From a virus: a stretch of 64,000 nt of DNA. Below are positions 38,174 to 47,176 of the stretch, piece after piece (position 1 is the stretch's first letter; every line of letters begins with the position of its first letter). Below the pieces are notes generated by a model that saw nothing but the letters and a program-made list of their open reading frames with translations, searched no databases and was not told the origin of the DNA. Made by a program: the position numbers and the translations under genes. The stretch lies in IMG/VR virus record IMGVR_UViG_3300043411_000910, positions 24,475 through 88,474 of that record; one strand, written 5' to 3'.

Positions 38174-40891
38174 GTGGAAAAAATAATAATAAAGAACAAT
38201 AAAGAATGCCAACTTCAAACAGAAAATGAAGAAGTAGTAAAAAAAGTAAAAAAGCTATTATCATTTAAAGCAAGCGGTGTTGAATATACTCAAGCATATA
38301 AAAATGGATGGAATGGGATAACTTATTTGCTATCTAACAAAGGTACATTTGGTCTTGGGTTGTTAAATCATGTTATTAATAATTTACCAGAATTTGAATT
38401 TGAGATAGTAGATAACAGGAAAAATACATTTGAATATGTACCAATGGATCTATCTAAAAAACTAGAATCTATAAATATGATTCCACGAGAACATCAAGTA
38501 AGATGTTTAGATGCTGCAAAAAATAATAATAAAGGCATATTAAGATCGGCAACAGGTTCAGGGAAATGCAACAACATAGATTCTGTTAATTTAACAGAGC
38601 TTGGTATGCTCTCTTATAGGGAGCTTTCTGAGTATTTTAATATTTCTTTAAACGATGGAGAAGCTTATCCCATAAAAATAGATGTAGCTACACCATTGAA
38701 TAAAGATAGAGATGAAGCATCTATGATTTACCATGATGGTAAAACAATGTCAAAAAAAATAACTACAAGATTTGGTTACTCTGTTACCGGGACTTTAGAT
38801 CATAAAATTAAAGTAATTGACAAATCTGGTGATTTTCTTTGGAAAAGAATGGAAGACTTGTCATTTGATGATTATGCGGTTATCTCATATAATAATCAGA
38901 TGTTTGGTAAAGAAAAAATGTCAAATGATGAGGCTTATTTTCTTGGATTAATTATAGGGGATGGGTCGATTACCGATTCGCATAAAAATAGCATAACCAT
39001 AACGAATATGGATCAACATATAATAGATTTTGTAATGAAATATACCAAATCTATTGGTCTGAATCCAAAACTATCACAAACAAAATCTAAAGCGCACAAT
39101 ATACACGTACACTCTTCAAAATATAGAAAACATTTATTAAATCTTGGGGTTAAGTATTGTAAATCGACAGGTAAAGAAATTCCTAAATATATTAGAATGC
39201 TAGAGAAAGAGCCTTTATCTTACTTGATAAGGGGTATTTATGAGACAGATGGTTGGGTTGAAAAGACAAATGACTCAACTTGTATTTGTTTAGCACTTTC
39301 AAATGAAAAAATAATAGAACAGATCCAACTAATTTTACTTAATTTTGGAATTGTATCAAGCAAATCTGTAAAAAAGACAAAAAATGAAAACTCACATAAA
39401 ATTACAATATATTCATCATTTGTTGATAGATTTATGGAGCAAATTGGCTTAGATAAATTGGGTCATAAATATAATAAAGTAATGTCTAGTGTAAAAAAAG
39501 TAAAAAATGATAATGTTGATTTGATACCAAATCAAGAAGATAAGATAAATAATATATATAAAATAATCACAAAAGAAAAAATAAACTTAACTGTAAAAAA
39601 ACATACAATTAGATCATGGGCTTCATGGAGAACTCCATCTAGATCTAATTTAAAATCAATGATTTATGAATTTGAAAATAAATACAAGGAAACTTATGAT
39701 TCATTGAAAATAAAAGAAATATTGGACGGGGATTTAATCTATCTAAAGATAGAAAAAATAGAAAATGTTATGTCTGATAATTATGATTTCTCAATACCTA
39801 AAACTCATAGTTTTGTTTCGCAAGGTTTTATAAATCATAACACAATGATTGCTGCCATGATTGCTGCTGAATTTAATGAACCAACTATAATATATGTCAT
39901 AGGCTTGGATCTACTACAACAATTCCATAATTTATTTTCAAAGATATTTGATGAGGAAATTGGTTGGATTGGAAATGGAATTGTTAATCCAAAAAGAATC
40001 ACAATAGCAAGTATATGGTCATTAGGATCAGCATTAGATTTTAAAAAGACTTTATTTCTAGATGATGAGGCAACAAAAGAATTACCTGCATCATTGCAAG
40101 ATAAGAAGAAAATTCTAGAATGTTTAAAGGCAGCTAAGACTCATATAATTGATGAATGCCATGCATGTACTTGTGATACTATTCAGAGTATCTATAAATT
40201 TATAGATCCAAAAAGAATATATGGTTTATCAGGAACTCCATACAGAGATGATGGCAGTGACTTATTAGTTACTTCATTACTTGGTGAAATAATAGAAGAT
40301 GTATCTGCTTCTGAACTAATAGAAAAGAAAATCTTAACAGAGCCAATAATAAAATTTGTTATGGTTCCACATCAAAATATTCAAGTAAGAACATACAATG
40401 AAGTATACAAAGAATATGTTGTTTGTAATGAATACAGAAACAATATGATATTATCTCAATCAATTAAGCTAATAGAAAAGGGATACAAAGTTCTTGTGCT
40501 ATTTAAAACAATAGATCATGGCAAGATGCTTCTTGAAATGTTTAGAGATAAAAATGTAAATTGTGATTTGTTAAATGGTAATGATAGTTTAGATAAAAGA
40601 AATGAGGTTAAGGCTAAATTAGAAGCTGGCAATCTTGATTGTTTGATAGCTTCTACAATATTAGACATTGGTTTTGATGCTCCGATATTATCGGCATTAG
40701 TTTTAGCTGGAGCTGGGAAATCAAAGATAAGAGCATTACAAAGAATAGGAAGAATTATAAGATTTCATCCATCAAAGAAAAGATGTGCTGTGGTTGACTT
40801 TATGGATAATTGTAGATTCTTAGATAAACATTCTAAGATAAGATATGAGACGTATAAGCAGGAATCTGGATTTAAGATATTAGGAAGTTAA
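38174..40891 (+). CDS. uvsW: UvsW-like superfamily 2 helicase interrupted by an intein
   Basis: The 905-residue precursor would splice to a ~480-residue helicase, close to T4 UvsW size, an ATP-dependent branch-migrating/recombination helicase. The extein has an N-terminal ~90-residue domain, then MIPREHQVRCLDAAKNNNKG, and the Walker A motif ATGSGK at residues 126-131. The intein (132-556) follows, and the motif resumes with Thr557. Further motifs: DECHA (660-664), GLSGTPYRDD (motif III, near 686) and ALQRIGRIIRFHP (motif VI, near 855). Without splicing the P-loop is destroyed, so activity depends on the intein. The start is GTG with no ribosome site; the next ATG is far inside. Replication and repair genes follow. 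Confidence 0.87.
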   Translation: MEKIIIKNNKECQLQTENEEVVKKVKKLLSFKASGVEYTQAYKNGWNGITYLLSNKGTFGLGLLNHVINNLPEFEFEIVDNRKNTFEYVPMDLSKKLESINMIPREHQVRCLDAAKNNNKGILRSATGSGKCNNIDSVNLTELGMLSYRELSEYFNISLNDGEAYPIKIDVATPLNKDRDEASMIYHDGKTMSKKITTRFGYSVTGTLDHKIKVIDKSGDFLWKRMEDLSFDDYAVISYNNQMFGKEKMSNDEAYFLGLIIGDGSITDSHKNSITITNMDQHIIDFVMKYTKSIGLNPKLSQTKSKAHNIHVHSSKYRKHLLNLGVKYCKSTGKEIPKYIRMLEKEPLSYLIRGIYETDGWVEKTNDSTCICLALSNEKIIEQIQLILLNFGIVSSKSVKKTKNENSHKITIYSSFVDRFMEQIGLDKLGHKYNKVMSSVKKVKNDNVDLIPNQEDKINNIYKIITKEKINLTVKKHTIRSWASWRTPSRSNLKSMIYEFENKYKETYDSLKIKEILDGDLIYLKIEKIENVMSDNYDFSIPKTHSFVSQGFINHNTMIAAMIAAEFNEPTIIYVIGLDLLQQFHNLFSKIFDEEIGWIGNGIVNPKRITIASIWSLGSALDFKKTLFLDDEATKELPASLQDKKKILECLKAAKTHIIDECHACTCDTIQSIYKFIDPKRIYGLSGTPYRDDGSDLLVTSLLGEIIEDVSASELIEKKILTEPIIKFVMVPHQNIQVRTYNEVYKEYVVCNEYRNNMILSQSIKLIEKGYKVLVLFKTIDHGKMLLEMFRDKNVNCDLLNGNDSLDKRNEVKAKLEAGNLDCLIASTILDIGFDAPILSALVLAGAGKSKIRALQRIGRIIRFHPSKKRCAVVDFMDNCRFLDKHSKIRYETYKQESGFKILGS
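38567..39841 (+). mobile_element. Full-length intein with LAGLIDADG endonuclease in the helicase P-loop
   Basis: A 425-residue intein (residues 132-556 of the precursor) begins with Cys132 directly after GSGK and ends with Asn556 before Thr557, giving a Cys ... His-Asn/Thr splice site. Block B is YSVTGTLDHKIKVID, and block F/G is SFVSQGFINHN. The centre carries two LAGLIDADG helices, YFLGLIIGDGSI and LIRGIYETDGWV, each with the catalytic Asp, so the endonuclease looks intact. The insertion lies in the Walker A lysine/threonine step, a typical conserved nucleotide site for inteins. Confidence 0.9.
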
Positions 40892-40892
40892 A

Positions 40893-41444
40893 ATGAATTA
40901 TGAAGCCCCAAACAATTTTTATTCAAAGTTTTTCTCTAAGTTCTCTGAAATAGATAGCTTAGCTATTTCTGATTGGAGTAAAACCCATGTTCTAGGATAC
41001 TTTTGTAAAAAGTATTATGATAAATACAATAAACTATATTCATTTAAGTTTAATACCCCTCAGCCATCAAAGTCATTCGAAATATTTCAAATAAATAAAC
41101 TTTATATAAGTTTAAGCTCAGATCCAAAAGTTCTTAAGTCTTATATAGATTGGATATTTGAAACAAAAGTAAATAGAGCTAAAAGACAATTGACATCAAT
41201 AAGCTTTCTTACAACAGAACAAGATTTGTATGCATTTAAAAACAAATATCTTTCTGGAACACTTAACGAAATGGTAATAGACAGAACAACTAAATTACCA
41301 GAAGAGATTAAATCAATTTGTAACATTGATAACTATGGTGACTTGACGTTCTTCCTATCAGTAGAGTCAGAAGAATGTGTAGAGTTAAAGAAGAAACTTG
41401 TAGAGTTAAAGTTTGATCTTGGTTCGTTGTCAAAGGTAAGATGA
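40893..41444 (+). CDS. Hypothetical protein in the replication cluster
   Basis: A 183-residue soluble protein without a recognised motif. It is Lys/Phe/Ser-rich, with a helical middle (SYIDWIFETKVNRAKRQLTS) and an acidic end. It lies 1 base after the helicase stop and overlaps the next gene by 4 bases, so it belongs to an operon of helicase, unknown, unknown, loader and DnaB helicase. A replication or helicase-loading role is possible by context only. I looked for resemblance to T4 gp59 and did not see any. Confidence 0.65.
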   Translation: MNYEAPNNFYSKFFSKFSEIDSLAISDWSKTHVLGYFCKKYYDKYNKLYSFKFNTPQPSKSFEIFQINKLYISLSSDPKVLKSYIDWIFETKVNRAKRQLTSISFLTTEQDLYAFKNKYLSGTLNEMVIDRTTKLPEEIKSICNIDNYGDLTFFLSVESEECVELKKKLVELKFDLGSLSKVR

Positions 41445-41845
41445 AGCCAAAAAAGAATGAGTCTGTAAAAATAACATTGAAGCAAAATATACTAATAGCT
41501 GGGTTGGTTGTATCTTGGAGTAGTACTAAAGTCGTTCTAAAACATAAAAACGATACAATAGTTATTCCAGATGTATCTAATATACTTTTCTATCTAATAG
41601 AAAATAAAGTAGAAAAAGTTATCCAGCCTAGAATAGAGAAAATAGAAATTATAGATAGAAGTGATCTTAGTATAGAAGAAAGGATAGATATAGATTCTAA
41701 AAATCTAGCAGAGTTAAAAGTAGAAGAAGCTAAAGCAGAAAGAGAAATGGCTTCAGAGAAATTAAAAGATTTAACCTTTTCAAGAGTAGGTGGAAGTAAC
41801 TATGGAATCCCAAGCATCATTTCAAAGATCAAAATATCTAAATAA
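41441..41845 (+). CDS. Hypothetical protein upstream of helicase loader
   Basis: A 134-residue protein. The first half is a small beta domain (KITLKQNILIAGLVVSWSST, KVVLKHKNDTIVIPDVSN) that looks like an SH3/OB-like barrel. The second half is a charged helix (LAELKVEEAKAEREMASEKL), probably a coiled coil. It overlaps the previous gene by 4 bases and the loader by 44. Its function is unknown; a DNA- or partner-binding adaptor is one possibility. Confidence 0.65.
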   Translation: MKPKKNESVKITLKQNILIAGLVVSWSSTKVVLKHKNDTIVIPDVSNILFYLIENKVEKVIQPRIEKIEIIDRSDLSIEERIDIDSKNLAELKVEEAKAEREMASEKLKDLTFSRVGGSNYGIPSIISKIKISK

Positions 41846-42500
41846 TATCCCAACAAAAAAGCTATCTTCAAAAATAGAAGAAATAAAAAAGCTAGACATA
41901 GACATTAAAATAAAAACAAACAAAATAAGGGCAGTTAATAGATTTGCTGAATCAAATATACCAGCTTCATATTGGGATATTTGGATGGATACTCATTTCA
42001 CAGGCGATCAAAGGCTGTTAACTAAGTATCAGAATTACATAGAAAACATAGAAGATAATTTTAATTCAGGGAAATCTTTATGCCTATGTGGAAACACAGG
42101 TGTTGGTAAGAGTATGACGATATCAAACATTCTAAAGTTAGCAGCAATTAAGAATTATAATTGTTTGTATATAACATTGAGTGATCTTGTCACGGTTTTA
42201 ACTACAAACAATGACGAAAAGTTTCTAGTTAGAAAAGAAATAAATACTGTTGATTTTCTAGCTATTGACGAATTTGATCCAAGGTTTATATTATCATCTA
42301 ACGCATCTGATTTATATGGCTCTACTCTAGAGCTTGTATTCAGATCTAGGATACAAAACAAATTACCAACATTAATGGCTACAAATTCTCCTAATCCATT
42401 AGAAGCTTTTTCTGGTCCATTAAAAGATAGCTTAAAGAGCATCTTTAATTATTTGGAAATGTTTCCTGTACTAGGAAAAGATCATAGGAGTATTAAATGA
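41802..42500 (+). CDS. DnaC-like AAA+ helicase loader
   Basis: A 232-residue AAA+ ATPase that probably loads the DnaB-like helicase encoded next. Walker A is CGNTGVGKSM (about residue 97), Walker B is VDFLAIDEFDPR (about 153), and sensor 1 is LPTLMATNSP, as in DnaC/IstB ATPases. The N-terminal ~60 residues are helical and basic, the usual helicase-binding part. I choose the ATG at 41802 (MESQASFQRS), preceded by AGGTGGAAG; a GTG at 41790 is possible. It overlaps DnaB by 4 bases, so both are coupled. Confidence 0.82.
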   Translation: MESQASFQRSKYLNNIPTKKLSSKIEEIKKLDIDIKIKTNKIRAVNRFAESNIPASYWDIWMDTHFTGDQRLLTKYQNYIENIEDNFNSGKSLCLCGNTGVGKSMTISNILKLAAIKNYNCLYITLSDLVTVLTTNNDEKFLVRKEINTVDFLAIDEFDPRFILSSNASDLYGSTLELVFRSRIQNKLPTLMATNSPNPLEAFSGPLKDSLKSIFNYLEMFPVLGKDHRSIK

Positions 42501-43882
42501 GTTTAGATATTAATATATTGAAAGTTTTAGTATCAAATAAAAATCTTGCAATGGAGTTTGTTCACGAATGTGATGAAACTTTACTTTCTCCAGATTATTG
42601 GTTTATTGGTAAAGCAATAGTAAATTACATTAAAACATATAAAGAAGTTCCAACTCAAAAAGTTCTATCAGAAAAGTTTTCTAATAAAAAAGAAATATTA
42701 GACTCTGTAAATAAACTATTCTCAGAAATAGAGAAAACTTCATATGACGATAAAGAATTTAGATTTGATATTGATAAACTAAAACAAAGGTTTATACAAA
42801 ATAAAATCTCAAGATTAAGATCTGAGTTAAGTGATTCTTTAAACATAGATAAATCTTATTCTCTAATAAAGAAAACAATAGAAGATGTATCATCTATTAC
42901 AAAAACAAAATCATATGAAAGAAAAACATTAAAAGATTCTATTTCTTCATTCACAGAGGAATATAATGCAAAGCTTGATGCAAGAAAGAATGGCAAGGAA
43001 CTAAATGATTCTATAAAAACTTGCTATTCAGGAATAGATGAAGCAACTGGGGGAATGAGGGAAGCTGAGCTTATATTAATAGCTGGTGAATCTGGGTCAG
43101 GTAAATCAACCATGTTGCTTAATATAGCTATACAAGCATGGTTGCAAGGAAATACTATAGATTCAACTGAATTTACTGAGGGTACTAATGGTTGTTATTA
43201 CACATTAGAAATGCCTCATAAAGTTGTGTTTAATAGAGTATTGGCAAAATTAGCTGACGTTAATGTTAAACGAATCAAGTCTGCAAAGCTTACGCAAGAT
43301 GAGAAAGCCCGTGTCAAGAAAGCCATGGAGTTTATTAAACGTTATCCATATAGTTTTGAGATAATAGACTTTCCAAGAAATACGACTGTTGAGGCTATTG
43401 AAGCTGTGCATATGGATATAAAGTCAAGTTTTAATCCAGCATTTATAGCAATAGATTATTTACAATTAATGGATACTTCAGAAAAAATATCTGAGGATTT
43501 TTTAAAACTTGGTAGGCTAGCCGAACTTTTACATGAATTTGCCAGGGTACACAAGGTTCCTGTGTTATCGGCTGTACAACTAAATAGACCTAAACAGACC
43601 AAAGAATTAGATTCTAATATTGGATTACACAGAATAGGTAGGTCTAATGAGATTGCAAAAAATGCTAACGTTGTTATACAAATACATTCCAGACAAAATG
43701 AAAGCAATTATCCAGATCTAGAATACTATATAATAAAAAATAGAGATGGTGATCTGATAAAAGGTAGACTGATCAAGAAACTTGAATGTGCTACATTAAT
43801 AGATGATGCAATAGATTACTCTGAAGATTTTGTTGATTGTGATGACCTCACTGATAGTATAGATGATATACAAAGGTTATAA
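42497..43882 (+). CDS. Replicative DNA helicase, DnaB/gp41-like
   Basis: A 461-residue helicase that should unwind the phage replication fork. The N-terminal ~150 residues match the small helical DnaB N-domain and linker. The RecA-like domain has Walker A GESGSGKSTML (about 196), CYYTLEMPHKVVFNRVLAKL (H1a/switch), FIAIDYLQLMDT (Walker B and DYLQL, characteristic of DnaB), VPVLSAVQLNRPKQ (H3) and EIAKNANVVIQIHS (H4). No intein interrupts it, although gp41-type helicases are a known target. The next gene, an endonuclease, begins at the base after its stop. Confidence 0.9.
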   Translation: MSLDINILKVLVSNKNLAMEFVHECDETLLSPDYWFIGKAIVNYIKTYKEVPTQKVLSEKFSNKKEILDSVNKLFSEIEKTSYDDKEFRFDIDKLKQRFIQNKISRLRSELSDSLNIDKSYSLIKKTIEDVSSITKTKSYERKTLKDSISSFTEEYNAKLDARKNGKELNDSIKTCYSGIDEATGGMREAELILIAGESGSGKSTMLLNIAIQAWLQGNTIDSTEFTEGTNGCYYTLEMPHKVVFNRVLAKLADVNVKRIKSAKLTQDEKARVKKAMEFIKRYPYSFEIIDFPRNTTVEAIEAVHMDIKSSFNPAFIAIDYLQLMDTSEKISEDFLKLGRLAELLHEFARVHKVPVLSAVQLNRPKQTKELDSNIGLHRIGRSNEIAKNANVVIQIHSRQNESNYPDLEYYIIKNRDGDLIKGRLIKKLECATLIDDAIDYSEDFVDCDDLTDSIDDIQRL

Positions 43883-44998
43883 TTGATTAAGCTTACTCAA
43901 GAAGAATTTATAAACAAATGCAAAGCGATCTATAATTCCACTATGGATTACAGTGATACTAAATATATAAATGCAAGAACTGATGTACAAATTAAATGTA
44001 TGATCCATAACATGGACTTTATAATAAAGCCACAATTACATTTAAAAGGAGTTGGATGTAGGAGTTGTTGTAGGTTTATGACATTTGAAAAATTTTTATT
44101 GGAGGCTAGAGCAAAGCATAGAGATAAATTTTTATATGAGTTTAGTGGGGGTAAATTTACCAGGGATTCTAAAATAAATATAAAATGCAAAGACCACGGT
44201 TGGTTTGAGCAAGGACCAACTATTCATCTTAAATCAAGTACTGGTTGTGGTAAGTGTAGTACAATAAAAATTAATAATAAAACACTAAAAGAAAGAAAAG
44301 AGGCATTCATATCAAAAGCTAAAAAAATACATGGTGATAAATTTGACTATTCAAAAGTTGAGTATAAAAATAATATCAAAAAGATAGAAATATCATGTGA
44401 ATACCATGGCTCATTTTTTGTTATGCCAGTATCACATTTAAAACAAAGTTCTAGATGTCCAAAATGTTATTTGGGATTAATAACATTAGATACCGATGAT
44501 TTTATAATTAGATCAACAGAGACCCATGGTGACAGATATGATTACTCAAAATCTGTTTATAAAAATTCGAAAGAATATATAGAAATAATTTGCCAAAAAC
44601 ATGGCTCTTTCTTTCAGAGAGCGGGGCAGCATATATATGGTCAGGGATGTCCTGATTGTAAACCATATCATTCTGGAAAAGAAGATGAGTGGATAGGCTC
44701 TTTAAATAATCCAAATATAGTTAGAAATCACTACATAAAATATGGCAATGAAAGGATACATCCAGATGGTTTTGATCCTATAACAAACACAGTATATGAA
44801 TTTAATGGGTCATATTGGCATGGCGACAATAGAGTATTTAATCATTGCGATACTAATACTTGTGTTGGGAAAACTTTTGGTGAATTATATTCGAAAACAA
44901 TAGATAGAGAAAATAAAATAAAAGAGCTTGGTTACAATTTAGTTGTAATGTGGGAAGAAGATTATAAACAAGGAACAAATGCCAACATATTATCATGA
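43883..44998 (+). CDS. Vsr-like (EDxHD) homing endonuclease with zinc-finger repeats
   Basis: A 371-residue protein. The first ~250 residues hold four copies of a ~65-residue unit ending in a C-x2-H/C-x2-C zinc site (ISCEYHGSFFVMPVSHL ... RCPKC; IICQKHGSFFQ ... GCPDC). The C-terminal ~110 residues are a Vsr-like nuclease: HPDGFDPITNTVYEFNGSYW with Glu306, then His313 and Asp315, then NKIKELGYNLVVMWEEDY. This layout matches the EDxHD homing endonucleases such as I-Bth0305I. It starts with TTG right after the helicase stop and overlaps the next gene by 20 bases, so it was slipped between helicase and zinc-ribbon genes. It may be mobile by cutting at helicase or neighbouring DNA. Confidence 0.83.
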   Translation: MIKLTQEEFINKCKAIYNSTMDYSDTKYINARTDVQIKCMIHNMDFIIKPQLHLKGVGCRSCCRFMTFEKFLLEARAKHRDKFLYEFSGGKFTRDSKINIKCKDHGWFEQGPTIHLKSSTGCGKCSTIKINNKTLKERKEAFISKAKKIHGDKFDYSKVEYKNNIKKIEISCEYHGSFFVMPVSHLKQSSRCPKCYLGLITLDTDDFIIRSTETHGDRYDYSKSVYKNSKEYIEIICQKHGSFFQRAGQHIYGQGCPDCKPYHSGKEDEWIGSLNNPNIVRNHYIKYGNERIHPDGFDPITNTVYEFNGSYWHGDNRVFNHCDTNTCVGKTFGELYSKTIDRENKIKELGYNLVVMWEEDYKQGTNANILS

Positions 44999-45326
44999 AT
45001 GTCAGAATGAAGAATGCAATCACGCATGGGAAGATCAATATTCAATTAAAGCTGATCCACCAAAGCAATGTCCTAAGTGTTTACAAGAAACAGCAAAGCG
45101 TATGATTAACTGCCAAGGAGGAAAAGAAGTTTTACTAGCTGGACAAGATCTTGTTGATAAGGTTAAACAAGATGCAGTTAAGCTAAGACATGAGCTTTCA
45201 ACTAATGAAAATGCTTATGCCAATTTTATAGGAGAAGATAAATATCAAAATAAAATGAAAGAGAAGGATAGTATGAGGGATTATATGAAAGAAGCAAAAT
45301 CATTTAGAAGGATTTACGATAGGTAA
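44979..45326 (+). CDS. FmdB-type zinc-ribbon protein
   Basis: A 115-residue protein with a zinc ribbon at the N-terminus: Cys8, Cys13, Cys31 and Cys34 (YYHECQNEECNHAW and KQCPKC), as in the FmdB regulatory family. The rest is charged and helical (VDKVKQDAVKLRHELSTNEN) and could bind nucleic acid or polymerase. Its start lies inside the end of the homing endonuclease gene. Two bases separate it from a second zinc-ribbon gene. A transcription role is guessed from the sigma-like factor two genes on. Confidence 0.7.
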   Translation: MPTYYHECQNEECNHAWEDQYSIKADPPKQCPKCLQETAKRMINCQGGKEVLLAGQDLVDKVKQDAVKLRHELSTNENAYANFIGEDKYQNKMKEKDSMRDYMKEAKSFRRIYDR

Positions 45327-45328
45327 AA

Positions 45329-45517
45329 ATGACTTACACTTATTATTGTGAAATACATGGCGAGTTTGAAGTTGATCAGAAGATAAGCGACAAGGCATTG
45401 GAATTTTGCGAACAATGCGCCGCAGAAAATGTTTCGACGAAAGTTAAAAGATTGATATCATCTTCTGGTGGATTTATACTAACAGGGAGCGGGTGGGGAA
45501 AAGATAATTACTCATAA
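45329..45517 (+). CDS. Small FmdB-type zinc-ribbon protein
   Basis: A 62-residue protein with a compact zinc site (Cys7, His10, Cys27, Cys30) and the tail GGFILTGSGWGKDNYS, which matches the Gly-rich ends of FmdB family proteins. It follows the larger zinc-ribbon gene at 2 bases, so the pair probably arose by duplication and then diverged. AGG lies 8 bases before its ATG. Role unknown; a small regulator or adaptor is likely. Confidence 0.7.
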   Translation: MTYTYYCEIHGEFEVDQKISDKALEFCEQCAAENVSTKVKRLISSSGGFILTGSGWGKDNYS

Positions 45518-45527
45518 GGAATTAAAT

Positions 45528-46115
45528 ATGCTAACAGAGAAAGAAGCGCAAGATATATTTAAAAATTTCGTAGAGCTAAAAAACCTAGCAGATGGTGATA
45601 AAACATACGTAACAAAACTAAAAAGACAAGAAAATTTTATGATGAGAGAGTTTAAATACATAATTGAATCAAAAACGGCTAAATATAAAAAGCATAGTAA
45701 TTATGATGACTTAAACCAAGATGGGTATGAAGCATTGCTAATGGGGATTAAGACTTATTCACCAGATAAAGGATCTATATTCTGGTGGCTTCATAAATAT
45801 ATAGGGACAAAAGTTTCTAGATCAGCAAACATGCATTCAGTTGTAAGATCTTCAATAAAAAGATCATCTCAAGGCGACATACCAAAGTGTGATAATTCTC
45901 CTATAAATCTTGTTGATAAAACGACGCCATTTGATATTCTAAATCAAATGGAAACAGAGAAGATAGTAAAAGAAAAGCTATCAAAACTATCTAAAGAAGA
46001 TTATGATCTTATCACAAATGTTTATAAGATGAGTAATGATGATGCTGAAGAGATAAAAGCTAGTAAAGTATCAAATAAGCTTGCAAAGATACTAAGAAAA
46101 CTACGCAAAAAATGA
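45528..46115 (+). CDS. Sigma-70-family-like factor, probable late sigma (gp55-like)
   Basis: A 195-residue protein with a sigma region 2: YDDLNQDGYEALLMGIKTYS (residues 59-78), then PDKGSIFWWLHKYIGTKVSR (79-98), the core-binding and -10 box recognition part. The C-terminal half is helical and basic (KLAKILRKLRKK) and lacks an obvious region 4, so it is a short sigma like T4 gp55, which reads TATAAATA late promoters. Boxes of that sequence occur in this window. AAGGA precedes the ATG, and a terminator follows 28 bases after the stop. Confidence 0.75.
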   Translation: MLTEKEAQDIFKNFVELKNLADGDKTYVTKLKRQENFMMREFKYIIESKTAKYKKHSNYDDLNQDGYEALLMGIKTYSPDKGSIFWWLHKYIGTKVSRSANMHSVVRSSIKRSSQGDIPKCDNSPINLVDKTTPFDILNQMETEKIVKEKLSKLSKEDYDLITNVYKMSNDDAEEIKASKVSNKLAKILRKLRKK

Positions 46116-46143
46116 TAGTGTAAATTTTTGACATAACTTAACC

Positions 46144-46173
46144 AAGACCTGTTGTACCATATACACAGGTCTT
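46144..46173 (+). terminator. Rho-independent terminator after the sigma-like gene
   Basis: A 9-base-pair stem (46144-46152 with 46165-46173) with a 12-base loop is followed by T residues. It separates the replication/transcription operon from ribonucleotide reductase. Confidence 0.8.
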
Positions 46174-46195
46174 TTTAATTTAAACATGGATAGGA

Positions 46196-47161
46196 ATGAT
46201 GAGTAACTTAACGCAAAAAGATAATTCTAGATTTGTTTTATTTCCAATTAAAAACCAAGAGATTTGGAAAATGTATAAAGACGCTGAAGCATCTTTTTGG
46301 ACAGCGGAAGAAGTTGATCTATCAAATGATATGATAGATTGGAATAAGCTTAGCTCAAATGAGCAGCATTTTATAAAATATGTCCTAGCTTTCTTTGCCG
46401 CTTCAGATGGTATAGTTAATGAAAACTTAGCAACTAGATTTTATAATGATGTTGGCTTAGCAGAAGCAAAAGCTTTTTATGCTTTTCAAATGATGATAGA
46501 GTCTATACACAGTGAGATGTATTCGCTTCTAATAGATACATATGTTAAAGACTCAAATGAGAAAAAAGATTTGTTTAATGCGATAGATACTGTTCCATGT
46601 GTCAGTAAAAAAGCCGAATGGGCTTTAAAGTGGATTGATTCAAACAAATCCTTTGAAGAAAGGCTAATAGCATTTGCGTGCGTTGAAGGTATATTTTTCT
46701 CTTCAAGCTTTTGTAGTATATATTGGCTAAAGAAACGTGGATTGATGCCAGGATTATCATTCTCAAATGAACTTATTTCTAGAGATGAAAACATGCATTG
46801 TGAATTTGCCTGCTTATTAAGCTCTGTATCGGATGTGAAAGTTTCTAGAGAAAGAATATTAGAAATATTGACTGAGGCAGTTGATATAGAAAGGATTTTT
46901 TGTAGTAATTCTATTCCTGTTGAATTAATAGGGATGAATAGTAAATTAATGATTCAATATGTAGAATTTATTGCTGATAGGCTTTTAAATATGTTAGGAC
47001 AAGATAAGTTCTATAATTCAAAAAATCCATTTGATTTCATGGAGTCAATAAGCTTACAAGGTAAAAGCAATTTCTTTGAAAAAAGAGTTGGCGATTACAA
47101 GAAAGCTGGTGTTGGCAACTCAAAAGAAGAAAATCAAATAGGATTTGAAGCAGACTTTTAA
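46196..47161 (+). CDS. nrdB: Ribonucleotide reductase, class I, small subunit
   Basis: A 321-residue small subunit that makes the tyrosyl radical used to reduce ribonucleotides. The metal ligands are in place: Asp71 (ASDGIVNE), Glu102 and His105 (IESIHSEMY), Glu164 (VEGIFFSSS), Glu198 and His201 (RDENMHCEF), with spacing equal to the known D-31-E and E-34-E distances. Tyr109 is at the radical position (E-x2-H-x3-Y). The double ATG at 46196/46199 has AGGA in front. The gene is complete and uninterrupted, and nrdA follows after 15 bases. It supplies dNTPs for phage DNA synthesis. Confidence 0.93.
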   Translation: MMSNLTQKDNSRFVLFPIKNQEIWKMYKDAEASFWTAEEVDLSNDMIDWNKLSSNEQHFIKYVLAFFAASDGIVNENLATRFYNDVGLAEAKAFYAFQMMIESIHSEMYSLLIDTYVKDSNEKKDLFNAIDTVPCVSKKAEWALKWIDSNKSFEERLIAFACVEGIFFSSSFCSIYWLKKRGLMPGLSFSNELISRDENMHCEFACLLSSVSDVKVSRERILEILTEAVDIERIFCSNSIPVELIGMNSKLMIQYVEFIADRLLNMLGQDKFYNSKNPFDFMESISLQGKSNFFEKRVGDYKKAGVGNSKEENQIGFEADF

Positions 47162-47176
47162 TAATGGAGAAAAAAA

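Noticed and set aside
40893-41444. T4 gp59-like helicase loader
   Set aside because: Position is suggestive but I see no sequence resemblance, and a DnaC-like loader is already present at 41802-42500.
46128-46164. Promoter with perfect TTGACA before nrdB
   Set aside because: No -10 box lies at a 16-18 base spacing; the downstream bases form the terminator.
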